A stretch of 64,000 nucleotides of DNA from Tritrichomonas musculus (taxonomy: Eukaryota > Parabasalia > Tritrichomonadida > Tritrichomonadidae), in assembly GCA_039105265.1 (NCBI GenBank), contig JAPFFF010000003.1, positions 7,688,001-7,752,000 of the forward strand, written 5' to 3'. Position numbers and translations under genes: made by a program. Under the pieces are notes generated by a model. It searched no databases. It was given only the letters and a program-made list of their open reading frames with translations, and was not told where the DNA came from. Shown here one piece after another: positions 21,861-31,020 of the stretch (positions are counted from its first letter, which is position 1; each line of letters opens with the position of its first letter).

Positions 21861-21869
21861 TTTTTGAAT

Positions 21870-22404
21870 AAGAATTGATCGTAATTTTTTTCTTTTCCAG
21901 AGAATTTGTCTTGAGAAGAAAACAATTTATCAATAATTAAAATATTATTTATTCTGATTTAAAATATAATTCTTGGTTGCATATACATTGCATAATCATT
22001 ATCAAGATTTACAATATTTATAAATATTTACAAATGATCTAATATTGATAAATGTTTTAATGAAATTGAGAAGTATTCGAGATTTTCATTGCATTCAAAG
22101 CCATTCAAAAAATAAAAGTATAATTTATCAAATATTGAATTGATTCAAATATTATATAAATAAATATTTGTGGAAAAATTGTATAGGAAAGCTTTTATAA
22201 ATAATTAAATGTAATATTTATCTATTATTATAAATAACCTTTAATAAATTATTTATTTATCTTAACTAACAATATATTAACAATTTATTTTTTTCAGTTT
22301 TTGATTGATTATTTTTTGAAAAGGTAATCAATTGAAAAAATAAAATGTTTAGAATTTAATTTCATATAAAATTTTATCATTTCATTTTTAATTTTTGCTC
22401 ATCA
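21870..22404. other. intergenic
   Basis: A+T-rich spacer; further ankyrin-like scraps may continue on the minus strand to about 22150 but I cannot trace them. The end holds the upstream region of the small ORF at 22405. Confidence 0.4.
22382..22386 (+). promoter_or_regulatory. Inr-like TCATT
   Basis: TCATTTTT about 19 bases before the ATG at 22405 fits the trichomonad initiator pattern (TCA-Py-T/A, close to the start codon). The motif is short and A+T-rich, so chance is a real alternative. Confidence 0.3.
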
Positions 22405-22650
22405 ATGCAGTTTGAAATCGAAAATAAACTTCACCAAAAGGTATCAGCGTTAGATCCAAGTGTCTTAAATCAGCTCCGTTTTGAAAAAAGAAGAGCAGTT
22501 CCTCATATTAAAGTAATAAGTTCCATGACAGCAAAAAGTAATTTAAGTAGAATATCATCACGTCGAAGAAATGCACTTACTAATCCTCTTGAAATACATT
22601 TCTATATTATGAATGAAGTATCAGATTCGAACGAATCGGTTTTATTATAA
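22405..22650 (+). CDS. Small hypothetical protein
   Basis: 81 residues from an ATG, with balanced composition unlike chance ORFs here: MQFEIENKLHQKVSALDPSV, an Arg/Lys-rich centre (RFEKRRAVPHIKV, SRISSRRRNALTNPLEIHF) and a short end. The basic centre could bind nucleic acid or a partner protein, but nothing is recognised. An Inr-like word lies just upstream. It sits between a dead ankyrin gene and the tandem array, so it may be a remnant. Confidence 0.5.
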   Translation: MQFEIENKLHQKVSALDPSVLNQLRFEKRRAVPHIKVISSMTAKSNLSRISSRRRNALTNPLEIHFYIMNEVSDSNESVLL

Positions 22651-22799
22651 TAATTGATTATTAATTTTTTTTATTTATTTTAATAAATATTCGGGTTTTA
22701 GGTTTATTTTGGCTTATATTTTTCTTTTACTTTCATAATCACTATGATGAAAAAAAAAAATAAATATATCAGATATTTAATTAAAACATAAATATTTTC

Positions 22800-23690
22800 T
22801 TTTATTGATGAGTTGTTTTTTTGTTGAATCTTGAGCATTCTCCCAAACTTTGGCAATTATTTTCTGTGAAAATATTATTATAATTTACATTCTCAACAAT
22901 ATCAATATCTACATTTTGATTATATGTGATATACGGGACTGATTTTGAGCTTAATTCATAATAAATTCCAACTTCAAGAATTTAGTCAATTTTTGTGGAC
23001 TTTTTCAAATTTTTTTGAATTTTTTCTTTTGAAACCATGTAAATTAGCAGTATTCATTGGATAATAATCAATAACTTTTTTATTTTGCTTGTCACTATCC
23101 TTTTTATTAGTCATAATTGCATCAAATTTAGCTTTCATATGGTACTCATATTTAAAACGTGATACGTGAAATAAAACATTACAAAGTTTTCAATTTTTTC
23201 AACAATTTTTTTTTTTTCTCGAAATTCTTATTGACCCCGGAGGTTAAGGTCAATATTGACCTAAGTTAATTATTTTTTTGGTATTATTCCATTCAATATC
23301 TGCCAATGATTGCCTTTCAGCTGAAAGAATGCTATCTAATGATCATTTTTGGTAATATTCTGAGATAAATGCTGGCTTGAGTGCATTTTCGTCGTCAAAT
23401 GAAAGCAAATTTATTCCATATAATTTTTCAATTGCATGATGATTAAGTGTATTGCAAATCAATGCTTCTTGTGTAATTGAAGCTTGTAGAGCAGCTCTAG
23501 GATTATCAATAAAATCGAAGATTTTTACAGCCTATTGTTTTCCATCTTTTTTAGTCTTAAAACAAACATTATTATTCAAAGCAGTATAAGCAGCTCACAA
23601 CGATCCTCCTCCAATTTTAGTATCATTTAATTCATAGTCATCCAACTCGATGAAAAGGGATTGAACATAATTATCAAAAGATTCCCAGTT
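22800..23690 (-). pseudogene. Decayed kinase-like gene, unit A copy
   Basis: Reverse-strand conceptual translation of about 23272-23690 gives a kinase N-lobe: DDYELNDTKIGGGSLGAAY (glycine loop), AVKIFDFI (VAIK-like Lys) after an in-frame stop, EALICNTLNHHEIEKLYGI, and FISEYY then SLDNILSAER. The homology stops at the G+C-rich motif (23225-23262). Beyond it, about 22800-23210 reads other coding-like scraps (FKYEYHMKAKFDAIMTNKKD, IAKVWENAQDSTKKQLINK), perhaps the rest of the same gene. No HRD or DFG is found. Dead as a kinase. Confidence 0.7.
23225..23262. repeat. G+C-rich palindromic motif, unit A (shortened)
   Basis: Contains TTATTGACCCCGGAGGTTAAG and the perfect 14-base palindrome GGTCAATATTGACC at 23248-23261. 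Compared with units C and D it lacks about 15 bases between two ATACTTAT direct repeats, the expected product of slippage or recombination between them. Confidence 0.75.
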
Positions 23691-24296
23691 ATAATTTTAT
23701 AATTATCTCAAAAAGTTAAACTTAAGAAAAAACGAGTCATTTTTTATATTAGATAAATTACAGCAAGATTCCTGCATTTATAAAACGAGTAATTTTCAAT
23801 GCATTCAAGTTTTTTGGTAGTGAACAATTTCTTGTAACAACTTTATGAGAGCTGGGCACTCAAAAAGTGTATGTAGATTCTTTAAAACAGGAATTAAATA
23901 AACATTTTCAATTTTCTTCTCCCAAAAAGTGTGATACATGATTTTTTTATTAACTCAAAAAGATAAACTTTTGATTAAATATCGTTAAAGGAGGGATTAT
24001 TTTCATTTTTTTTGGGATGGTCAATGATCATTTGAATCCCTCACATCTTATAAAAACGCTATCAATGATTTCAATCAACGAGTCTGGGAAAATTAAAGAC
24101 TAAAATAATGAACGAGTCTGGAAGAATAAATTTTCAGATAATTATCAAATTCTCAGGGATAAATTTTCAATTGAACGATACAACTTTGTGTTTGGCTTAT
24201 TTTTGCAATATATATATATATATATAAATGTTTTTTACTTATTTATTAGATTGTTCATTGGTGTTATTTCAGTCAATTTAAATGATGAATAAATAT

Positions 24297-24632
24297 TTAG
24301 TTGAAAAGATCATCAAAACCTCCTCCAAGTTCTAATGTTTCTTCTTCTTCCTTCTTGTTGTTCTTGTTGTTCTTTGAGTCTTCTTGATCAGCTTCATGTG
24401 ATGTTGTTTGTTGATCTGTTCCTGATGATGATCCGTTTGAAACAACTGAGAGTTTTGATTTACCATCTTCAATGACTTCGTTTATATTTTTGCCTGTTAG
24501 TTTGTTGATGATTTCTTCTGCTTTTTTATGATCAAATTCAATTCCAACACTTTCAATTATTCTTTGTAAATCTTCAATTGTCGGATTTTCTTTCCCTAAT
24601 TTAGCGAGCATGTAAGCTGTGATGTACTTCAT
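24297..24632 (-). CDS. 60S acidic ribosomal protein P2 (unit A)
   Basis: 111 residues. The N-terminal domain has the P2 signature: MKYITAYMLAKLGKENPT, then SVGIEFDHKKAEEIINKL, GKNINEVIEDGKSKL, matching eukaryotic P2 (MRY-AAYLLA-LG, SVGIE, L-GK-I-EVI--G-KL). A Ser/Gln/Asp/Lys-rich hinge and acidic stretch lead to LELGGGFDDLFN, the equivalent of the conserved acidic stalk tail ending GFGLFD that contacts translation factors. Length is right for P2. Unit A has Thr where other copies have Ala at residue 5. Two overlapping TCATT words lie about 10-20 bases before the ATG. The lateral stalk protein acts in elongation-factor recruitment. Confidence 0.9.
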   Translation of the reverse strand: MKYITAYMLAKLGKENPTIEDLQRIIESVGIEFDHKKAEEIINKLTGKNINEVIEDGKSKLSVVSNGSSSGTDQQTTSHEADQEDSKNNKNNKKEEEETLELGGGFDDLFN

Positions 24633-24641
24633 CTTTTAAAA

Positions 24642-24651
24642 AATGAAATGA
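24642..24651 (-). promoter_or_regulatory. Inr-like TCATTTCATT before P2
   Basis: On the reverse strand TCATTTCATT ends about 10 bases before the P2 start codon, fitting the trichomonad initiator pattern. Units B has the same doublet; C and D keep one TCATT. Conservation over a duplicated segment is weak support because the copies are young. Confidence 0.35.
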
Positions 24652-24906
24652 AAATATAATGAAATTTCTTTTGATTTTTGATTTTGTGTTGATTTTGATT
24701 TTTGATTAATGTCAAAGTTTGATCAAATTTTTGTATTGAAAATTGTGACACTTGAACTGATTTAAAAAATAATTTACTTCAAATGTTTAGATATTTTAAA
24801 TATTTAAAATATTTTTTAATCGTTAAATTATCAAATAATTTTGAAATCCTAAAGCAATTCTTTAAAATAATTGAACATTTTTATTTTAAATCAAAACACA
24901 AAAAAA

Positions 24907-24978
24907 TGGGTAGACCGTGAATCGAACACGGACATTTTGCACCACAGGCAAATGTGCTAACCTTTACACCATCAACCC
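24907..24978 (-). tRNA. tRNA-His (GTG), unit A
   Basis: 72 bases on the reverse strand: acceptor GGGTTGA/TCTACCC with discriminator A, D arm with GGTTAG, anticodon stem TTTGC/GCAAA with loop CTGTGGT (anticodon GTG), T arm CCGTG-TTCGATT-CACGG. The fifth acceptor pair is a U-U mismatch, present in all four copies. No encoded CCA or G-1. Confidence 0.93.
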
Positions 24979-25263
24979 TTTCTATCTATATTGTTTTAAT
25001 TAGTATTTATGAAAAACATCTCGGGTAATAATCAAATGTAACTGAGTGTAGCATTACATCTTGTAACTGAAATAGGAAATCTTAAAATAATAAACTTTTT
25101 TTTTGGAAAGAAAGAGATTGATATGAAAAAGGCCCATGTACTATTCTGAAAATCATAAAATTAGGCAATTTTTTTCAAGATGATTTTCTAATTATTTTCA
25201 AATAACTATTAATACAAATTAATTAATTAATCTTCATACTCTAATTATTAATATTTCTTTTTA

Positions 25264-25482
25264 GTCCCAATTGAAGGTGAAAGATTACATTTCAACTGGA
25301 AATCTTGATAAAAAAGCACATCATATTGAATCATGCAGTTTTTCTTCAGATGTAAATGGTGCAATGAACAAAAATGTCAAGAAAATTGATTAGAGATTGG
25401 AAGTTTTTGATTATGAAGATGAGAAAATAAATAAGGAATTATCACAGAAATTGGATGTTATGATTTCGTAGGTTGTATTCAT
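25264..25482 (+). pseudogene. coding-like fragment, unidentified (unit A)
   Basis: The plus strand reads SQLKVKDYISTGNLDKKAHH, then IESCSFSSDVNGAMNKNVKK, a TAG stop, and RLEVFDYEDEKINKELSQKL before another stop. It looks like a decayed protein-coding piece with no start. Copies follow at about 28390-28560, 33140-33320 and 37880-38060, shortened at the 3' side in units B to D. Family unknown. Confidence 0.45.
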
Positions 25483-25594
25483 TGCAATAAAAGAAAAAAA
25501 GCATATAATATAAATAATAATCAATGAAAATAAAAATTATATATATAAATCACTTTCCACAATATATTTATCATCATTAGATTAACAAATGTAA

Positions 25595-25667
25595 TTCTCC
25601 CTGGTCTAGTGGTTATGACAGCAGACTGTTACTCTGTGTATCGTGTGTTCGAATCACACGGGAGGAG
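25595..25667 (+). tRNA. tRNA-Asn (GTT), unit A
   Basis: 73 bases: acceptor TTCTCCC/GGGAGGA with discriminator G, D arm GTCTAGTGGTTATGAC, anticodon stem GCAGA/TCTGT with loop CTGTTAC (anticodon GTT), T arm GTGTG-TTCGAAT-CACAC. All internal promoter boxes look intact. It is on the opposite strand to the other two tRNA genes of the unit. Confidence 0.94.
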
Positions 25668-25851
25668 ATTTTTTGAATATTTTTTAATACTTTTTAGAAT
25701 TTTATTTCAAAAAATTACAGAACAATATATGCAATAGTTTTAAAAGAATAAGAAACAGTTCTTGTTAATAATTAACAAAAAAAAAAAAAAAAAAAAAAAA
25801 AAGTTAAAAACACATGATAATTTAATGAGGTCGTTGTATTTTCTATAATTT

Positions 25852-26024
25852 CATCTGAATAAGAAAGACGTGAAACTTGAGGTGAAATAAAGTCTGCATA
25901 GATGTTATTCATTTTGATTTCTTGTCGATAACCAAAATAAATTTAAACACATTTCCTTCTTTGAATGCATTTGGAACATTTTTTTCAACCCAGATGAAGA
26001 AAGAATAATTGTTTTTTTTTCCAT
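25852..26024 (-). pseudogene. 5' fragment of BTB/F5-8C gene, unit A
   Basis: Copies about the first 57 codons of the gene at 16751-18142 (NIYADFISPQVSRL recognisable) with small indels that break the frame, then ends abruptly. Together with the tRNA-Leu just to its right it reproduces the parent arrangement at about 17970-18265, with an A-rich expansion between them. Confidence 0.8.
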
Positions 26025-26106
26025 TAATGTAAATGACCAATTTATGATTCAAAAAACATAAAACAAAAAACAAAACAAAAACAAAAAAAAAAAAAAAATC
26101 AAAAAA

Positions 26107-26186
26107 TGGTTGCTGTGGGGTTCGAACCCACGCCCTCTCGGACCAGTGCCTTAAACTGGCGCCTTAGACCACTCGGCCAAACAACC
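26107..26186 (-). tRNA. tRNA-Leu (AAG), unit A
   Basis: Same 80-base sequence as 18186-18265, with all stems and the AAG anticodon intact. Confidence 0.95.
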
Positions 26187-26380
26187 TTATGCTAAAATAT
26201 CTATATTGTTTTAATTAGTATTTATGAAAATTATAAAAATCTTTCATATTTGAATGGCGTAAAGTATTTAGTCTTTAAAAATTTTTATTCAATTTTGGTC
26301 TTTAAAAAAAGACATTCAATTTTTTGATAGCTCATAGAATTATTTCAAAATGAAATTCAAATTTGAATTTTGTAAAATTA

Positions 26381-26795
26381 TTAGCATATATAACTTGGTG
26401 CGAAAATTCCCAAGCATTGTATAATTAAATCTTCCACTTCATTCAAAACATGATCGACATGGCGCCTGGTGAATCTTTTTGACACACTTTTGAAGAATTC
26501 ATAATTTGTTGATTTTTTAGAATTGCATTTTTCGCTCATCAAGTTGAAAGCTTTTGTCACTCGCTCATCACCTTGATCGAACAAAAACGAATTCAAAATT
26601 ATTGAAGCAGCAATCATTACATCATCGTCAGCTGCTTCATTGCAAGAATCATAAAGATCTTTATGATTCTTTCTAATTTCGAAAATTCCGAGGATTTTTG
26701 CAATCATCAATCTGAGTTCATTTCCCAAGTTCTTCATTTGGGCGAAGTTTGCGTAGTTCAAGAGAATTTCTTCGTATTTCGGGTAGTCAGTCTTT
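26381..26795 (-). pseudogene. PA200/Blm10-like C-terminal fragment, unit A (short)
   Basis: Encodes the last about 137 residues of the 1703-residue parent (from KTDYPKYEEILL to the end, FAPSYIC) with no ATG at the front. The homology ends in a T-tract at about 26792-26800, where the sequence switches to the kinase-like fragment of unit B. This is the scar of the 1.65-kb deletion. Confidence 0.85.
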
Positions 26796-26799
26796 TTTT

Positions 26800-27134
26800 T
26801 TGGTAATATTCTGAGATAAATGCTGGCTTGAGTGCATTTTAGTCGTCAAATGAAAGCAAATTTATTCCATATAATTTTTCAATTTCATGATGATTAAGTG
26901 TATTGCAAATCAATGCTTCTTGTATAATTGAAGCTTGTAGAGCAGCTCTAGGATTATCAATAAAATCGAAATTTTTTACAGCCTATTGTTTTCCATCTTT
27001 TTTAGTCTTAAAACAAACATTATTATTCAAAGCAGTATAAGCAGCTCACAACGATCCTCCTCCAATTTTAGTATCATTTAATTCATAGTCATCCAACTCG
27101 ATGAAAAGGGATTGAACATAATTATCAAAAGATT
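26800..27134 (-). pseudogene. Decayed kinase-like fragment, unit B (truncated)
   Basis: Same kinase N-lobe remnant as in the other units, but it starts inside the FISEYY region because of the A/B deletion, so the G+C-rich motif and the segment beyond it are absent in this unit. In-frame stop before the AVKIF motif as in the other copies. Confidence 0.7.
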
Positions 27135-27410
27135 CCCAGTTATAATTTTATAATTATCTCAAAAAGTTAAACTTAAGAAAAAACGAGTCATTTTTTATAT
27201 TAGATAAATTACAGCAAGATTCTTGCATTTATAAAACGAGTAATTTTCAATGCATTCAAGTTTTTTGGTAGTGAACAATTTCTTGTAACAACTTTATGAG
27301 AGCTGTGCACTCAAAAAGTGTATGCAGATTCTTTAAAACAAGAAATGAATGCACATTTTCAGTTTTTTTCATTGGTGTTATTTCAGTCAATTTAAATGAT
27401 GAATAAATAT

Positions 27411-27755
27411 TTAGTTGAAAAGATCATCAAAACCTCCTCCAAGTTCTAATGTTTCTTCTTCTTCTTCCTTCTTCTTGTTCTTGTTCTTGTTGTTCTTTGA
27501 GTCTTCTTGATCAGCTTCATGTGATGTTGTTTGTTGATCTGTTCCTGATGATGATCCGTTTGAAACAACTGAGAGTTTTGATTTACCATCTTCAATGACT
27601 TCGTTTATATTTTTGCCTGTTAGTTTGTTGATGATTTCTTCTGCTTTTTTATGATCAAATTCAATTCCAACACTTTCAATTATTCTTTGTAAATCTTCAA
27701 TTGTCGGATTTTCTTTCCCTAATTTAGCGAGCATGTAAGCTGCGATGTACTTCAT
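27411..27755 (-). CDS. 60S acidic ribosomal protein P2 (unit B)
   Basis: 114 residues; intact P2 with Ala at residue 5 and LGKENP at 12-17. It differs from unit A mainly in the acidic/basic hinge, which is three residues longer (NKNKKKEEEEE), typical slippage in a repetitive codon run. The conserved N-domain and the GGGFDDLFN tail are unchanged, so it should work in the ribosomal stalk. The TCATT doublet upstream is kept. Confidence 0.9.
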   Translation of the reverse strand: MKYIAAYMLAKLGKENPTIEDLQRIIESVGIEFDHKKAEEIINKLTGKNINEVIEDGKSKLSVVSNGSSSGTDQQTTSHEADQEDSKNNKNKNKKKEEEEETLELGGGFDDLFN

Positions 27756-28022
27756 CTTTTAAAAAATGAAATGAAAATATAATGAAATTTCTTTTGATTT
27801 TTGATTTTCTTTTGATTTTTGATTAATGTCAAAGTTTGATCAAATTTTTGTATTGAAAATTGTGACACTTGAACTGATTTAAAAAATAATTTACTTCAAA
27901 TGTTTAGATATTTTAAATATTCAGATATTTTTTAATCGTTAAATTATCAAATAATTTTGAAATCTAAAAGCAATTCTTTAAAATAATTGAACATTTTTAT
28001 TTTAAATCAAAACACAAAAAAA

Positions 28023-28094
28023 TGGGTAGACCGTGAATCGAACACGGACATTTTGCACCACAGGCAAATGTGCTAACCTTTACACCATCAACCC
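28023..28094 (-). tRNA. tRNA-His (GTG), unit B
   Basis: Identical fold and anticodon to unit A, including the U-U mismatch in the acceptor stem. Confidence 0.93.
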
Positions 28095-28389
28095 TTTCTA
28101 TCTATATTGTTTTAATTAGTATTTATGAAAAACATCTCGGGTAATAATCAAATGTAACTGAGTGTAGCATTGCATCTTGTAACTGAAATAGGAAATCTTA
28201 AAATAATAAACTTTTTTTTTGGAAAGAAAGAGATTGACATGAAAAAGGCCCATGTACTATTCTGAAAATCATAAAATTAGGCAATTTTTTTCAAGATGAT
28301 TTTCTAATTATTTTCAAATAACTATTAATAAAAATAAATAAAAATTAATTAATTACTCTTCATATTCTAATTATTAATATTTCTTTTTT

Positions 28390-28560
28390 AGTCCCAATTG
28401 AAGGTGAAAGATTAAATTTTAACTGGAAATCTTGATAAAAAAGCACATCATATTGAATCATGAAGTTTTTCTTCAGATGTAAATGGTGCAATGAACAAAA
28501 ATGTCAAGAAAATTGATTAAAGATTGGAAGTTTTTGATTATGAAGATGAGAAAATAAATA
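28390..28560 (+). pseudogene. coding-like fragment, unidentified (unit B)
   Basis: Shortened copy of 25264-25482. The 3' part after NKE is missing, and a different stop codon (TAA) occupies the internal stop position. Confidence 0.4.
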
Positions 28561-28680
28561 AGGAATCATGCAATAAAAGAAAAAAAGCATATAATATAAA
28601 TAATAATCAATGAAAATAAAAATTATATATATAAATCACTTTCCACAATATATTTATCATCATTAGATTAACAAATGTAA

Positions 28681-28753
28681 TTCTCCCTGGTCTAGTGGTT
28701 ATGACAGCAGACTGTTACTCTGTGTATCGTGTGTTCGAATCACACGGGAGGAG
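28681..28753 (+). tRNA. tRNA-Asn (GTT), unit B
   Basis: Same 73-base sequence as the unit A copy; all stems and the anticodon GTT intact. Confidence 0.94.
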
Positions 28754-28937
28754 TTTTTTGAATATTTTTTAATACTTTTTAGAATTTTATTTCAAAAAAT
28801 TACAGAACAATATATGCAATAGTTTTAAAAGAATAAGAAACAGTTCTTGTTAATAATTTTACAACAACAACAACAAAAAAAAAAAAAGTTAAAAACACAT
28901 GATAATTTAATGAGGTCGTTGTATTTTCTATAATTTC

Positions 28938-29110
28938 ATCTGAATAAGGAAGACGTGAAACTTGAGGTGAAATAAAGTCTGCATAGATATTATTCATTTT
29001 GATTTCTTGTCGATAACCAAAATAACTTTTAAACACATTTCCTTCTTTGAATGCATTTGGAACAATTTTTTCAACCCAGATGAAGAAAGAATAATTGTTT
29101 TTTTTTCCAT
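28938..29110 (-). pseudogene. 5' fragment of BTB/F5-8C gene, unit B
   Basis: First about 57 codons of the BTB/F5-8C gene. In this unit the frame is open from a leader through KNNYSFFIWVEKIVPNAFK to NIYADFISPQVSRL and beyond into non-homologous sequence, but the beginning is shifted relative to the parent. A functional product is unlikely. Confidence 0.75.
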
Positions 29111-29192
29111 TAATGTAAATGACCAATTTATGATTCAAAAAACATAAAACAAAAAACAAAACAAAAACAAAAAAAAAAAAAAAATCAAAAAA

Positions 29193-29272
29193 TGGTTGCT
29201 GTGGGGTTCGAACCCACGCCCTCTCGGACCAGTGCCTTAAACTGGCACCTTAGACCACTCGGCCAAACAACC
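29193..29272 (-). tRNA. tRNA-Leu (AAG), unit B, variant
   Basis: As the other Leu copies but with one change: the last base of the D stem's 3' strand is T instead of C, turning a G-C pair into G-U. The tRNA should still fold; the change marks this unit. Confidence 0.92.
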
Positions 29273-29466
29273 TTATGCTAAAATATCTATATTGTTTTAA
29301 TTAGTATTTATGAAAATTATAAAAATCTTTCATATTTGAATGGCGTAAAGTATTTAGTCTTTAAAAATTTTTATTCAATTTTGGTCTTTAAAAAAAGACA
29401 TTCAATTTTTTGATAGCTCATAGAATTATTTCAAAATGAAATTCAAATTTGAATTTTGTAAAATTA

Positions 29467-31011
29467 TTAGCATATATAACTTGGTGCGAAAATTCCCAAG
29501 CATTGTATAATTAAATCTTCCACTTCATTCAAAACATGATCGACATGGCGCCTGGTGAATCTTTTTGACACACTTTTGAAGAATTCATAATTTGTTGATT
29601 TTTTAGAATTGCATTTTTCGCTCATCAAGTTGAAAGCTTTTGTCACTCGCTCATCACCTTGATCGAACAAAAACGAATTCAAAATTATTGAAGCAGCAAT
29701 CATTACATCATCGTCAGCTGCTTCATTGCAAGAATCATAAAGATCTTTATGATTCTTTCTAATTTCGAAAATTCCGAGGATTTTTGCAATCATCAATCTG
29801 AGTTCATTTCCCAAGTTCTTCATTTGGGCGAAGTTTGCGTAGTTCAAGAGAATTTCTTCGTATTTCGGGTAGTCAGTCTTTGGAATATTGAAGATGTTTC
29901 TCTCAATCACATTGTCGACGTTCATAAGCAAAGCAACTTGCATTGGCAGTGACAAATTCATCATTTCCTTGATCAACAAAGTGATGAAATTTAACTCGAT
30001 TTCTGTGTTTGTGTGGAAAATCCTGCTTTCAATTAAGAGCCCAGTTGAAGCGAGGAACAATTCTTCTTCATTAACATTCGTTGAATTTAAGAGACTCAGA
30101 ATTTTATGGATGTGTTTCATGAAGAGTGGGAAAATAGAGATGCAAGCATCATAGGAAGAGATCTCGAAAAACACAAGAGAAAAAGACAAAGCATGAATGA
30201 AGTTCTTCTTCATGATGCTGTTGTCATCTTCAATCTTCAAACTAAGAAATTTGTCAAAAACATCCAGAACTGAATTCATTTTCAATTCGATTTCGTTTGA
30301 ATAAAGAGGCGACTTTTTATCTAAAAATGAACAAGATGAAAACAAACAGAAAAAGAGTTTCATCATGTTTTCTACTTCATTTAAGCTGTATTCACTCAAA
30401 TTGCACATGAATGAATTGAAATATTTATCAATGAAAACGTCAATTGAATTGAAAAAGCGGAACGGCACCATTTTAATTTGAGTCGAAAAATTCGAAATCA
30501 ATGAACGACTGTAGAAAGGAAGACCTGGCTTTTCAGATGAAAGGCAATAGAGCACTTTAAGGAATAGAGCAAAATATTTTGGAGCTGAGTAAAAATTGGA
30601 GGCAGTGATAATGATTTGTGCTGAATCAGCTATTTTTGGATTCGATGAAAAAATGCAGAAAACAGGAAGAGCAACACGTTTGATGAAATCAATTTTATCT
30701 TCTTTCTTCCAATAAGAGGCCTGTGCTGTGTAAGCTGAAATTAGACCAATCAAAACAGAAGAGACAACAATTGAGTTGTTTGAATAGAATTCAGAAATAA
30801 ACTTGATACAGACTCTTTGGATTTCTTTGGTGCTGTAAGGGCCAATTAATTTTGAATAATTACTCCATAGTCTTTGATAATTAATATTGTTCGATATTTC
30901 CTTTTCATCAATTGAATTCAAAGCTGATACTAACAAATTTTCAATGTTCTGAATAAGAGATTGATCGTTGATGAATTCCATTTTAATGTTGTAATAATGA
31001 TCTTGGAACAT
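29467..31011 (-). pseudogene. PA200/Blm10-like C-terminal ORF copy, unit B
   Basis: An intact 514-codon ORF from its first ATG (MFQDHYY), nearly identical to residues about 1190-1703 of the full gene at 38936-44047; a non-ATG extension reaches 31026. It contains HEAT-like helices and the conserved C-terminus (FTRRHVDHVL, ending FAPSYIC). The N-terminal 70% of the protein is missing and there is no obvious promoter, so I call it a partial gene copy. It has no stops, so either it is very young, is homogenised with the parent, or makes a C-terminal fragment. Confidence 0.8.
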
Positions 31012-31020
31012 AAAGAAGCT

